From: Candidatus Egerieousia excrementavium
GTDB taxonomy: Bacteria; Bacteroidota; Bacteroidia; Bacteroidales; UBA932
Reading direction: 5' to 3'
Assembly (NCBI GenBank): GCA_017694275.1
Contig: JADINB010000136.1
Location: 1-43,793 of the forward strand
DNA length: 43,793 bases
The position numbers and the translations under genes were made by a program. A model generated the notes under the pieces. That model did no database searches and had not been told where the DNA came from. It worked only from the letters and a program-made list of their open reading frames with translations. Positions 33,305-42,058 of the stretch are shown piece after piece; within the stretch, counting starts at the first letter, position 1, and each line of letters opens with the position of its first letter.

Positions 33305-34528
33305 GTGCACCTGCCGTTTTTCATAGCAAGGCGTTATCTTTTTTCAAAGAAGTCGCACAATGTAATAAATGTTATCTCTATAATAAGTGCGGCAGGAATA
33401 TGTATAGGAAGTATGGCTCTTATAGTCATACTTTCTGTATATAACGGTTTCGACTCAATCATAAAGTCGTTCTATGAAAAGCACCAGCCGGATTTTGTGA
33501 TAACAGCGGCAAAAGGAAAGAACTTTTCTGCCGGAGAAAGGGAGATATTGCAGCTTTTGGACTCTGATGAATTCCGATACAAGGCGCAGGTTGTAGAGGA
33601 ATATGTCTTTTTAAGTTATGGAGAAAGGGAATCTGTCGCTACAATCGTGGGGGTGGATTCTCTCTATGGGGCGGCGAGCGGAGTGGGCGAAGAACTTTCC
33701 GAAGGGGAATTTGTACTTATGCGCGGCGACATACCCCATGCGGTGGTAGGTGCAGAGCTTGCTGCCAGACTCCGCCTGAGAACCCGCTTTGTTGAATCCA
33801 TAGAACTTTATTTTCCTGATACAAAGAGTGGGGGCATGGCTCTCAATAATGAGACCTTATACCCGTCGGGTATCATATCTCTCGACAAGGAGTTCGACGG
33901 TGGCGGACTTTTCGTCCCGCTTGCGGTAGCAAGGAAGTTGCTGGGTTATGCTCCGTCGGAGGTAAATTCCATTGAGCTTTACCTGGACAATCCGCAGGAA
34001 GCAAAAAAGGTCGAGAAGGAGCTTGCCCGGCTTCTTGAATCTGCAGACTTGAGTGAAAAGGCAGCAGCGCATGGAGGATATGTGTTGAAAAACAGGTATG
34101 AGCAGAACGAGACCCTCTACAAGATGATGCGTTCTGAGCGGTTTGCCGTATTCCTGATACTTTTTTTCGTGATAATCATAATATCTGTGAATATTTTCGG
34201 CTCCCTCTCCATGCTCATACTGGATAAGCGTGACGACATTCAGACATATAAGGCATTGGGCGCTTCACCGTCTATGGTTTCAAGGATTTTTGTATTGCAA
34301 GGGTGGCTTGTCTCTCTTATAGGTGCGATAGCGGGAATAGCGGCAGGCCTGCTGTTGTGTTATCTGCAGAAGGAGTTTGGAATAATTTCTCTGCCAGGAA
34401 ACTATATCATAAGCCAGTATCCGGTAGAGGTTCATGTTTCAGATGTGCTTATAACATTTGCGGGAATTGCAGTTGTAGGTTATTTGATTGCTATTCTGCC
34501 GGTTAGAAGAAGCAGGGGAAATTTTTGA
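33305..34528 (+). CDS. LolC/E-type ABC transporter permease (FtsX fold)
   Basis: A 407-residue membrane protein starting at GTG. I keep this start because the IARRYLFSKKSHNVINVIS opening is the standard LolC/E N-terminus and no ATG is near. Membrane helices lie at about 21-45, 279-300, 333-355 and 378-400, with a large periplasmic domain between the first two. LolCDE extracts lipoproteins from the inner membrane. The matching ATPase (LolD) is not beside it. It lies one base after rbfA and ends before a terminator. Confidence 0.87.
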   Translation: MHLPFFIARRYLFSKKSHNVINVISIISAAGICIGSMALIVILSVYNGFDSIIKSFYEKHQPDFVITAAKGKNFSAGEREILQLLDSDEFRYKAQVVEEYVFLSYGERESVATIVGVDSLYGAASGVGEELSEGEFVLMRGDIPHAVVGAELAARLRLRTRFVESIELYFPDTKSGGMALNNETLYPSGIISLDKEFDGGGLFVPLAVARKLLGYAPSEVNSIELYLDNPQEAKKVEKELARLLESADLSEKAAAHGGYVLKNRYEQNETLYKMMRSERFAVFLILFFVIIIISVNIFGSLSMLILDKRDDIQTYKALGASPSMVSRIFVLQGWLVSLIGAIAGIAAGLLLCYLQKEFGIISLPGNYIISQYPVEVHVSDVLITFAGIAVVGYLIAILPVRRSRGNF

Positions 34529-34608
34529 AAAAAATTCAGTAATGAATGCAACAAAAACGGGCCTTCCTGCATCTTTAAGTCGTAGGTTTAGGTTTTAGTA
34601 CACAAAGA

Positions 34609-34644
34609 AGGGTTCCTTTTGTAGCAGAGAGGTGCCCTTTTTTT
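34609..34644 (+). terminator. Terminator of the tyrS-rbfA-permease operon
   Basis: A 12-bp imperfect stem (34609-34620 with 34627-34638, GTAGCA loop) runs into a seven-T tract. It lies about 80 bp after the permease stop and 15 bp before the stop of the convergent ispE gene. Confidence 0.75.
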
Positions 34645-34658
34645 ACTTTTATGCCTGT

Positions 34659-35426
34659 CTACTTGCTGAAAATTCCAAAAAGCGACGACCCGCTGCCGCT
34701 CATAGAGGCATAAAGCGCACCATCCCTGTACAATTGCTCCTTATACTCTGCAAGTTGTGGAAATTTCTTAAAGACATTCTCTTCAAAATCATTTACTATA
34801 AAATCCTTCCACTGTTCTACCGGGTAATGCAGCAATTCGCCCAGAGACCTTCTGTCACATCCTTCTTTTTTGTCTCTCGGCACTACTGTGCGATATGCCT
34901 CTGCCGTTGATACAAAGCATGGAGGCGTTACAACCTTTATGGTATAAAGACTTAAATCCAGAGGAAACGGTTCAAGAATGTCTCCACGCCCGGAACCGAT
35001 CATGGGGAGGTTTTCAATGAAAAAGGGGCAGTCGCTCCCCAGGCGGGAAGCGTACAGCCTCTTCTGCTTGTGAGTAAGGTTCAGGTTAAACAGTTTATCG
35101 AGCAGCAGGATGGTGTGGGCTCCGTCAGACGAACCTCCGCCCAGCCCGGCCCCTGCCGGAATGTTTTTAAAAAGACTTATCTCTACCGGGGGTATGTCGA
35201 AATCTTCCTTTACAAGATTATAGGCCCTGATGCAGATATTCTCTCCAGGCTTCCCTGGAATCTGTATCCCATACTCATTGAGAGTGAGTTCTGCAGATTC
35301 CACGATTTCCAGAATATCTGCTAGTTCAACAGGATAGAAGAGCGTTTCAATGTCGTGGAAACCATCCTCTCTTTTGCTTAATATCCTGAGTCCTATATTT
35401 ATTTTGGCGTTCGGATAGAGTATCAT
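34659..35426 (-). CDS. ispE: 4-diphosphocytidyl-2-C-methyl-D-erythritol kinase
   Basis: A 255-residue GHMP kinase. NAKINIGLRILSKREDGFHDI opens it. The ATP loop PAGAGLGGGSS lies at 90-100. The catalytic Asp is about 132 in GSDCPFF, and SGSGSSLFGIF ends the protein. It phosphorylates CDP-methylerythritol in the MEP isoprenoid pathway. It lies 13 bp after nrdJ on the minus strand, so the two may share a transcript. Confidence 0.94.
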   Translation of the reverse strand: MILYPNAKINIGLRILSKREDGFHDIETLFYPVELADILEIVESAELTLNEYGIQIPGKPGENICIRAYNLVKEDFDIPPVEISLFKNIPAGAGLGGGSSDGAHTILLLDKLFNLNLTHKQKRLYASRLGSDCPFFIENLPMIGSGRGDILEPFPLDLSLYTIKVVTPPCFVSTAEAYRTVVPRDKKEGCDRRSLGELLHYPVEQWKDFIVNDFEENVFKKFPQLAEYKEQLYRDGALYASMSGSGSSLFGIFSK

Positions 35427-35439
35427 CTCATTCTGGCTG

Positions 35440-37959
35440 TTAACCGCATTTGGAATAGCCGCAGTTCTTGCAAACCAGGCATCCTTCCTGATAAATCAGA
35501 TCATCGCTCTGGCATTTGGGGCATTTTTTTCCGGTATCATCCTTTGTGCCGTCTGGAATATATTTTTTCAGACTTCTCTCCACTCCGTTCTTCCATGTGT
35601 TTATCGCCTCGCTGTCAAGTTCCAGTCCGTTGATAAGGTTTATTACGTCTACAATGGGCATTCCGTGCCTGAGGACTCCGGAAATGAGTTTCGCATAGTT
35701 CCAGTACTCTTTGTTGAACATGTGCGATATGCCGCCGATAATGTTGGTATAGCCGTATTTGTCTATGAAATGGAAGTCGTAGCGGCTCTTGCCTGTCTTT
35801 ATGTCGCGCTCCTTTACTATGAAGCCATGGTTTACACCTTTGGGTATGCTGCGTGAATCTTCGTCCAGAAGTCCGGTGAAAATTTCGTACGGTGCACCGT
35901 TCATCTTGCCTATGAGGGCTATCCAATGCTCCTTGCCGTTAAGGAAGCGGATAACGTCTGCCTCAAGTACCTTAGGGCGGATTTTGGGGCCGAGTACAGA
36001 CTTTTTCTCCTCCTTTGCCGCAACCAGCACTCCTGTACGGGAGCCGTCTCTGTATACGGTAACGCCTTTGCAGCCAACTTCCCAGGCTGTCTTGTATACG
36101 TCGGCTACAAGTTTTTCGGTTACGCTGTTGGGCAGATTTACGGTTACGCTTATGGAGTGGTCTACCCATTTCTGGATGCTGCCCTGCATCTTTACCTTTG
36201 CAACCCAGTCAATATCTGCCGAGGTGGCCTTGTGATAGGGCGACTTTTCTACAAGCTGGTATATCTGGTCTGTGCTCATGCCCTTTACCTGTTCTGCCGT
36301 ATATCCTTGTGTCTGGCACCATGTGAGGAACTTGTGGTGGAATACGTAATATTCCTCAAAGCAGTCTCCTACTTCGTCCTTTACCGAAATCTTTACGTTT
36401 TTGTCGTTAGGGTTAACCTTCTTCCTCCTTACATAGAATGGGAGGAAGACAGGCTCGATTCCTGACGTTGTCTGTGTCATGAGACTTGTTGTTCCGGTCG
36501 GAGCTATCGTAAGCATCGATATGTTTCTCCTTCCGTATTTGACCATCTCTTTATAGAGTTCACCGTCTGCTTCGCGTATTCTGTCTATCATGGGGTTGTT
36601 CTCCTCTCTCTTGGAGTCGTAGATGGGGAACGCGCCTCTTTCCTTTGCCATTATCACTGAAGAACGGTATGCGCTTACAGCAAGCGTCTTCTGTACTTCA
36701 ACAGCAAATGCAATGGCCTTGTCGTCTCCGTATCTGTATCCCAGGGCAGCAAGCATGTCCCCTTCTGCCGTAATTCCAAGACCAGTCCTTCTGCCTCCGA
36801 GCGATTTGCGCTCTATTTTTTTCCACAGTTCAATCTCTGTCCTCTTTATGTTTTCACTTTCAGGGTCAGACTCTACCTTGTGCAGAATGGCTGCAATCTT
36901 TTCCATTTCAAGGTCTACAAGATCGTCCATAAGGCGCATTGCCTTGATTACATGTTCCTTGAAAAGGTCGAAGTTGAACGAGGCCAACGGGGTGAACGGA
37001 TTGTCGACATAAGAGTAAAGGTTCATTGCAATCAGGCGGCATGAATCATACGGGCAGAGAGGAATCTCTCCGCAGGGATTTGTACTTACAGTCTTATATC
37101 CCAGATCTGCATAGCAGTCTGCAACCGATTCCCTTATGACCGTGTCCCAGAAAAGGACTCCCGGCTCTGCTGATTTCCATGCGTTGTGGATTATTTTTTG
37201 CCAGAGCTGGGCTGCACTGATGCTCTTTTTTACTTTAGGATTGTCGCTGTCTATGGGATACTGCTGTTCATAGGGTTCTCCGTTGAGGGCTGCCTTCATG
37301 AACTGGTCGTCTATCTTGACAGAGACATTGGCTCCGGTAACCTTGCCCTGTTCCATTTTTGCATCTATAAACGATTCTGCATCGGGATGCTTTATTGAAA
37401 TCGAGAGCATTAACGCTCCGCGTCTCCCGTCCTGCGCAACTTCCCTCGTAGAGTTGGAGTAGCGCTCCATGAACGGAACAACACCGGTAGAAGTCAGCGC
37501 ACTGTTAAGAACAGGACTTCCAGCGGGTCTTATATGTGAAAGGTCGTGTCCTACACCTCCGCGCCTTTTCATGAGCTGTACCTGTTCCTCATCTATCTTC
37601 ATTATGCCGCCGTAAGAATCCGATTCTCCTTCATTGCCTATGACAAAGCAGTTCGACAGCGAAGCTATCTGGTGGTCGTTGCCTATTCCGGCCATCGGAC
37701 CTCCCTGCGGAATGACATACCTGAAATCCTTGAGAAGTTCAAATATCTCGTCTTCGCTCATCGGGTTGGCATATTTCGACTCGATTCTGGCAAACTCCCT
37801 TGCAAGACGCCGGTGCATCTGTTCAGGCGATTTTTCATAAAGATTGCCGAAAGAGTCCTTCATGGCATATTTGCCCACCCAGACCGATGCGGCCAGTTCG
37901 TCTCCTTTGAAATATTCGATGCTCTCTTCAAGCGCTTCTTTGTTGGTGTAGGTCTTCAT
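35440..37959 (-). CDS. nrdJ: Adenosylcobalamin-dependent ribonucleotide reductase (class II)
   Basis: An 839-residue protein. The first redox Cys is at about 104 (SLSNCFVIG). NPCGEIPL at about 292-299 holds the radical Cys and catalytic Glu. LTIAPTGTTSLM follows. The C-terminus has a zinc-ribbon-like CPKC...CLVCKNCGYSKC segment, typical of the long NrdJ form. It makes deoxyribonucleotides with a B12-derived radical, independent of oxygen. No class I or III subunit is in the window. The 142-bp leader shows no convincing cobalamin riboswitch. Confidence 0.95.
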   Translation of the reverse strand: MKTYTNKEALEESIEYFKGDELAASVWVGKYAMKDSFGNLYEKSPEQMHRRLAREFARIESKYANPMSEDEIFELLKDFRYVIPQGGPMAGIGNDHQIASLSNCFVIGNEGESDSYGGIMKIDEEQVQLMKRRGGVGHDLSHIRPAGSPVLNSALTSTGVVPFMERYSNSTREVAQDGRRGALMLSISIKHPDAESFIDAKMEQGKVTGANVSVKIDDQFMKAALNGEPYEQQYPIDSDNPKVKKSISAAQLWQKIIHNAWKSAEPGVLFWDTVIRESVADCYADLGYKTVSTNPCGEIPLCPYDSCRLIAMNLYSYVDNPFTPLASFNFDLFKEHVIKAMRLMDDLVDLEMEKIAAILHKVESDPESENIKRTEIELWKKIERKSLGGRRTGLGITAEGDMLAALGYRYGDDKAIAFAVEVQKTLAVSAYRSSVIMAKERGAFPIYDSKREENNPMIDRIREADGELYKEMVKYGRRNISMLTIAPTGTTSLMTQTTSGIEPVFLPFYVRRKKVNPNDKNVKISVKDEVGDCFEEYYVFHHKFLTWCQTQGYTAEQVKGMSTDQIYQLVEKSPYHKATSADIDWVAKVKMQGSIQKWVDHSISVTVNLPNSVTEKLVADVYKTAWEVGCKGVTVYRDGSRTGVLVAAKEEKKSVLGPKIRPKVLEADVIRFLNGKEHWIALIGKMNGAPYEIFTGLLDEDSRSIPKGVNHGFIVKERDIKTGKSRYDFHFIDKYGYTNIIGGISHMFNKEYWNYAKLISGVLRHGMPIVDVINLINGLELDSEAINTWKNGVERSLKKYIPDGTKDDTGKKCPKCQSDDLIYQEGCLVCKNCGYSKCG

Positions 37960-37997
37960 TATAATAACTATTTGAAAATGAATAAAGAAAACAAATA

Positions 37998-38020
37998 CTC
38001 CCGCCTTTTGGAAAGGGGGA
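37998..38020 (-). terminator. Weak hairpin between sufD and nrdJ
   Basis: A stem of CC, CC, TTT against AAA, GG, GG with one G-G mismatch and a short TGG loop, followed on the minus strand by T-rich sequence. It may end the suf transcript or lie in the nrdJ leader. The rest of the 142-bp gap (37960-38101) holds nothing else I can name. Confidence 0.35.
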
Positions 38021-38101
38021 ATAGTTGATGCAAGTTATGCTATTTTATACGAAGTTTAAAAGTTGCCGGCCAATATTTATCAACAAAATAGTAACAATAG
38101 C

Positions 38102-39127
38102 CTAGCAGCAGTGTCTGTCACAGTTTTGGCACTCCGAAAATTCTCCTCTCAGCCGGCTTTCGATCAGAGATGTCAGCCGCTCCCTGAGTTCCGGATTGGC
38201 AAGGTCTTCTATCGTGGCATTTGCAAATGCCTGCTGCTGGAGAAGTTTGGCCTCCTCTAGGCTGATTCCACGCGAACGCATGTAGAAAAGTTCGTCTTCG
38301 TCCAGACTGCCTACTGTTGCCCCGTGCGAACATTTTACATCATCTGCATATATTTCGAGATGGGGTTTCGTATAGGCTGTCGCATTGTCTGAAGAAAGGA
38401 GGTTGTTGTTTGCCTGATATGCCTCTGTTTTCTGAGCATCCTTTTCAACATAGATTGTCCCGCTGAAACGGGTTACGGCATTGCCGTCGAGTATGCCCTT
38501 GAAAAGCTGGTTGCTTTTGCACTCTCCTGCGTTATGGTAAATGTTCACGCAATTTGATATTTCCTGGTTCCCTCCTGCAAGATATAACCCGTGCAGATTG
38601 CACTCTCCGCCTTTGCCGTTGAGGCTTATGTTTATCTTGTTGTCGATTTTTCCGCCGTGCAGGGTTACCAGATGCAGTTTGCAGATGGCGTCTCTGCCTA
38701 TTTCGATATTTATGGATGTATTGTGATGCGACCTGTCATGCTCGTTCTGCATGATTACAAGATTGAGCCTGCCGCACTGGCTTATGTTTATATCAAGCTT
38801 CTCCTTTGTCTGGAATCCGTTCATTGTGAAGGTATGGGAGCAGAGAAGCAGCGACGCCTCCGAATTTTCCTCTACGGATATGGAGTTGCCGTACTCCAGC
38901 GTGCCGTCTGTATTGTGGCTTCTTATGGAAATTATCTGCAATATCTTGCCAGATGGGGAGTCTTTGCCGAACGAGATTTCATATCCTTTTCCGCTCTTGC
39001 CCTTTTTAAGCCCTGTACTGCCCTCCTGCTGCAGGGTGCCGTCAACGACAAATGCCTGGAGTGTCTCCCTGAGAGGCACTCTGCATTTGAAATAGTCAGA
39101 CTGCGGGGTGTATATGTAATTTACCAT
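38102..39127 (-). CDS. sufD: Fe-S assembly protein SufD
   Basis: A 341-residue protein, shorter than the 420-450 residues of many SufD proteins. The segment ADDVKCSHGATVGSLDEDELFYMRSRGI near 262-289 is the conserved SufB/D core, with the His of the SufB-SufD interface. The C-terminus is unusually rich in Cys: CQNCDRHCC, four Cys in the last nine residues. It pairs with SufB on the SufBC2D scaffold. Its ATG overlaps the sufC stop by one base (TAATG), so translation is coupled. It is the last gene of the operon. Confidence 0.92.
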   Translation of the reverse strand: MVNYIYTPQSDYFKCRVPLRETLQAFVVDGTLQQEGSTGLKKGKSGKGYEISFGKDSPSGKILQIISIRSHNTDGTLEYGNSISVEENSEASLLLCSHTFTMNGFQTKEKLDINISQCGRLNLVIMQNEHDRSHHNTSINIEIGRDAICKLHLVTLHGGKIDNKINISLNGKGGECNLHGLYLAGGNQEISNCVNIYHNAGECKSNQLFKGILDGNAVTRFSGTIYVEKDAQKTEAYQANNNLLSSDNATAYTKPHLEIYADDVKCSHGATVGSLDEDELFYMRSRGISLEEAKLLQQQAFANATIEDLANPELRERLTSLIESRLRGEFSECQNCDRHCC

Positions 39128-39885
39128 TATTGATTGTCGTTTATAAGCCAGTCGTAACCTCTTTTCTCCACTTCCATTGCAAGTTCCTTGCCTGCGCTCT
39201 TTATGATCCGCCCTTTGTAGAGAACATGTACTATGTCTGGTACTATATAGTCAAGCAATCGCTGGTAATGGGTGATTACGATTGTGGCGTTTGTGCTTTT
39301 TTTGAGTTTGTTTACACCATTTGCCACTATCCTGAGTGCATCGACATCGAGCCCGCTGTCGGTCTCGTCTAGAATTGCAAGACGGGGGTCGAGCATCGCC
39401 ATCTGGAAAATCTCATTCCTTTTCTTTTCTCCGCCTGAAAATCCAACGTTTACGCCTCTGGACGAAAATGCCGGGTCCATTTCCACAACTGCGAGTTTTT
39501 CTCTCATGAGCTTCAGGTACTCCGCTGCGCTCAACGGGGGGAGGCCGTTATGTTTACGGTGCTGGTTGACAGCTGTTTTCATAAAATTCACATTGGTAAC
39601 CCCGGGTATCTCTACCGGATATTGGAACCCAAGGAATATTCCGGCCCAGGAACGCTCCTCCGGCTGCATTTCCAGCAGATTTTTTCCCATGTAGGTTACA
39701 CTTCCTCCCGTTACGGTATAATTTTCCTTGCCGGCAAGCACTGCCGAAAGCGTACTTTTACCTGAGCCGTTGGGGCCCATTATAGCATGCACTTCCCCCT
39801 CGTTTACAGTGAGGTTTATTCCCTTTAAAATCTCCCTGTCATTTACCGAGGCATGTAAATCCTTTATATCTATTAAATTAGCCAT
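39127..39885 (-). CDS. sufC: Fe-S assembly ATPase SufC
   Basis: A 252-residue ABC ATPase. Walker A GPNGSGKST at 37-45, the ABC signature FSGGEKKR at 149-156, and Walker B with DETDSGLD at 173-180 are all intact. The SGGEKKRNE and DETDSGLD forms are specific to SufC. It powers conformational change of the SufBCD complex. pnuC lies 18 bp upstream and sufD overlaps downstream. Confidence 0.96.
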   Translation of the reverse strand: MANLIDIKDLHASVNDREILKGINLTVNEGEVHAIMGPNGSGKSTLSAVLAGKENYTVTGGSVTYMGKNLLEMQPEERSWAGIFLGFQYPVEIPGVTNVNFMKTAVNQHRKHNGLPPLSAAEYLKLMREKLAVVEMDPAFSSRGVNVGFSGGEKKRNEIFQMAMLDPRLAILDETDSGLDVDALRIVANGVNKLKKSTNATIVITHYQRLLDYIVPDIVHVLYKGRIIKSAGKELAMEVEKRGYDWLINDNQ

Positions 39886-39903
39886 ATCTTATAATATCAA
39901 GTT

Positions 39904-40554
39904 TCAGGCGCGTTCCTCTCTCATTTTCTTGCGCCACATTGTAAATCCAAAGAAAGCGAGGATAAGGTATCCGAGGCATACCAGCGGCATGAATACCAGT
40001 CCGGCCGAGATGTATAGTACAGAGTTCATTATGTTCACCACAAGCCATGCACCCCAGCAATCCAGTTTCTTCTGTGCAGACAGGTATTGTGCAAGCAGTA
40101 TGAACGAGGTGACAAATGCATCGAGATAGGGTTGCCGTGCCTGTGGAAATTCTGGTATGAAATTGTGTACGTTTTGCAGGAAAAGCCCCCACAGCAGGGT
40201 GAATGCCGCTATGATGCATAGAATGACAACTCTCTGTCTGTTCGTAAGAAGAGTAACCTTGAGCTGTTGTTTCCTGTCTTTTTCATTTTCTTTGGGATGG
40301 GTCCATCTGTAATGGCCGAAGAAGTTTATGGCCAATGAGATTGGCTGCAGCATCATGCTGGAGTAGAGATGCTTTTGCGCGAACATTATGAACAGGAATA
40401 TGTTGTAGAGATATCCTATCCAGAAGTTGGCCACCTTGCCCCTGGTAGCCAGAAAGACGCAACATAGCCCGGATATGGTAGAGAGCAGCTCTATAAGGCT
40501 AAGGTTCTGTCCGCCTATGGCAAGTATTGTGAAATCTATATCGAATATGAACAT
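39904..40554 (-). CDS. PnuC-family vitamin/nucleoside transporter inside the suf operon
   Basis: A 216-residue membrane protein with about seven hydrophobic segments. NFWIGYLYNIFLF near 43-55, the LQPISLAINFFGHYRW segment, and ARQPYLDAFVTSFILLAQYLSAQKKLDCWGAWLVVNIMNSVLYI near 139-182 match the PnuC fold, including the W-x-N pattern of the substrate pocket. PnuC proteins take up nicotinamide riboside; relatives carry thiamine (PnuT) or riboflavin (PnuX). It stands between sufB (15 bp) and sufC (18 bp), an unusual place. A thiamine-related gene is divergent just beyond sufB, which makes thiamine a fair guess. Specificity is not proven. Confidence 0.82.
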   Translation of the reverse strand: MFIFDIDFTILAIGGQNLSLIELLSTISGLCCVFLATRGKVANFWIGYLYNIFLFIMFAQKHLYSSMMLQPISLAINFFGHYRWTHPKENEKDRKQQLKVTLLTNRQRVVILCIIAAFTLLWGLFLQNVHNFIPEFPQARQPYLDAFVTSFILLAQYLSAQKKLDCWGAWLVVNIMNSVLYISAGLVFMPLVCLGYLILAFFGFTMWRKKMREERA

Positions 40555-40569
40555 GACATCAGTTTTTCG

Positions 40570-42009
40570 TTATCCTACACTTCCCTCCAGAGATACCTGA
40601 AGCAATTTCTGCGCCTCTACCGCAAATTCCATCGGCAGTTTGTTCAGGACCTCCTTTGCATAGCCGTTTACAATGAGTCCGACAGCATCTTCGGTGGTGA
40701 TGCCGCGCTGCCTGCAATAGAACAGCTGGTCTTCACCTATTTTCGAGGTTGTGGCCTCGTGTTCTACTATCGCACTCTTGTTTTCATTCTCTATGTAGGG
40801 AAAGGTATGCGCACCGCATTTGTCTCCAAGCAGCAGGCTGTCGCACTGCGAAAAGTTGCGGGCGTTGTCTGCATTTTTTGTCATTCTTACAAGACCCCGA
40901 TAGCTGTTCTGGCTATGGCCGGCCGATATTCCCTTGCTTATGATCCGGCTCTTTGTGTTCTTGCCTATGTGAATCATCTTTGTTCCGGTATCTGCCTGCT
41001 GATAGTTGTTGGTTACGGCTACAGAGTAGAACTCCGATACGGAATTGTCTCCTTTGAGAATGGTGCTCGGATATTTCCACGTAATGGCAGAACCAGTCTC
41101 GACCTGCGCCCAGAACAGTTTGCTGTTGTTGCCCTTGCAAATGCCTCTTTTTGTCACGAAATTGTATATTCCTCCCTTGCCGTCCCTGTCTCCCGGATAC
41201 CAGTTCTGTACCGTGGAGTATTTGACCTCCGCGTCTTGCATGACAACAATTTCCACAACTGCGGCATGCAGCTGGTTCTCGTCTCTCTGGGGTGCCGTGC
41301 ATCCTTCCAGATAACTTACGTATGAGCCTTCGTCGGCCACAATCAGTGTTCTTTCAAACTGCCCGGTCCCCTTTGCATTTATCCTGAAGTAACTCGACAG
41401 TTCCATGGGGCAGCGGGTTCCTTTGGGGATATAGCAGAAAGAGCCATCGCTGAAAACTGCGGAATTGAGTGCGGCAAAGAAGTTGTCTGAAGGTGGAACA
41501 ACGGATGCAAGATATTTTCTTACAAGGTCAGGATAATCTCTCACCGCTTCGGAGAATGAGCAGAATATCACGCCCTTTTCTGCCAGTGTCTCTCTGAATG
41601 TGGTTTTTACTGATACAGAGTCGAAAACGGCATCTACTGCCACGCCTGCCAGTACATTTCTCTCATGGAGCGGAATGCCCAGTTTGTTGAAAGTCTCTTC
41701 AAGTTGCGGGTCTATCTCCTTTTTCTCCTTTTTGGGAGCGGGAGCGGCATAATATATTATATCCTGATAGTCGATGGGAGGGATCTGCAGGTGAGCCCAG
41801 TGCGGAACCTCCATGCCTTTCCATTTCGCAAAGGCGCTGAGCCTGAAATCCAGCAGCCACTGCGGTTCATTCTTCTTTTTGGAAATAAGACGGATGATAT
41901 CTTCGTCAAGCCCTTTTGGAATGAACTCCTGTTCGAGATTTGTCTCGAACCCGTGCCGGTATTCGGCATTTGCGATATTCTCTATTACAGTGTTGTTATT
42001 TTTCTCCAT
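40570..42009 (-). CDS. sufB: Fe-S scaffold protein SufB
   Basis: A 479-residue protein, normal length. The N-terminus EYRHGFETNLEQEFIPKGLDEDIIRLIS is family-typical. The core NFSQCDSLLLGDKCGAHTFPYIENENKSAIVEHEATTSKIGEDQLFYCRQRGI carries the acceptor Cys in KCGAH. It is the scaffold on which SUF clusters form, getting sulfur from SufE. It is first in the operon sufB-pnuC-sufC-sufD. The minus-strand -7 element TAACTTTG at 42018-42025 is very close to the ATG. Confidence 0.96.
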   Translation of the reverse strand: MEKNNNTVIENIANAEYRHGFETNLEQEFIPKGLDEDIIRLISKKKNEPQWLLDFRLSAFAKWKGMEVPHWAHLQIPPIDYQDIIYYAAPAPKKEKKEIDPQLEETFNKLGIPLHERNVLAGVAVDAVFDSVSVKTTFRETLAEKGVIFCSFSEAVRDYPDLVRKYLASVVPPSDNFFAALNSAVFSDGSFCYIPKGTRCPMELSSYFRINAKGTGQFERTLIVADEGSYVSYLEGCTAPQRDENQLHAAVVEIVVMQDAEVKYSTVQNWYPGDRDGKGGIYNFVTKRGICKGNNSKLFWAQVETGSAITWKYPSTILKGDNSVSEFYSVAVTNNYQQADTGTKMIHIGKNTKSRIISKGISAGHSQNSYRGLVRMTKNADNARNFSQCDSLLLGDKCGAHTFPYIENENKSAIVEHEATTSKIGEDQLFYCRQRGITTEDAVGLIVNGYAKEVLNKLPMEFAVEAQKLLQVSLEGSVG

Positions 42010-42017
42010 AAACTGTG

Positions 42018-42045
42018 CAAAGTTAATTCATTTCATCTATTTTTG
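42018..42045. promoter_or_regulatory. Divergent -7 elements between sufB and the thiL-like gene
   Basis: TAACTTTG at 42018-42025 (minus) and TATTTTTG at 42038-42045 (plus) both fit TAnnTTTG in a 49-bp gap. Predicted transcripts would have very short leaders. -33 elements are not clear. Confidence 0.42.
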
Positions 42046-42058
42046 TAAAAAAATAAGT

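Noticed and set aside
38078..38086. TTATCAACA, similar to a DnaA box
   Set aside because: A single imperfect copy in an AT-rich gap; no cluster of boxes, so no case for an origin here.
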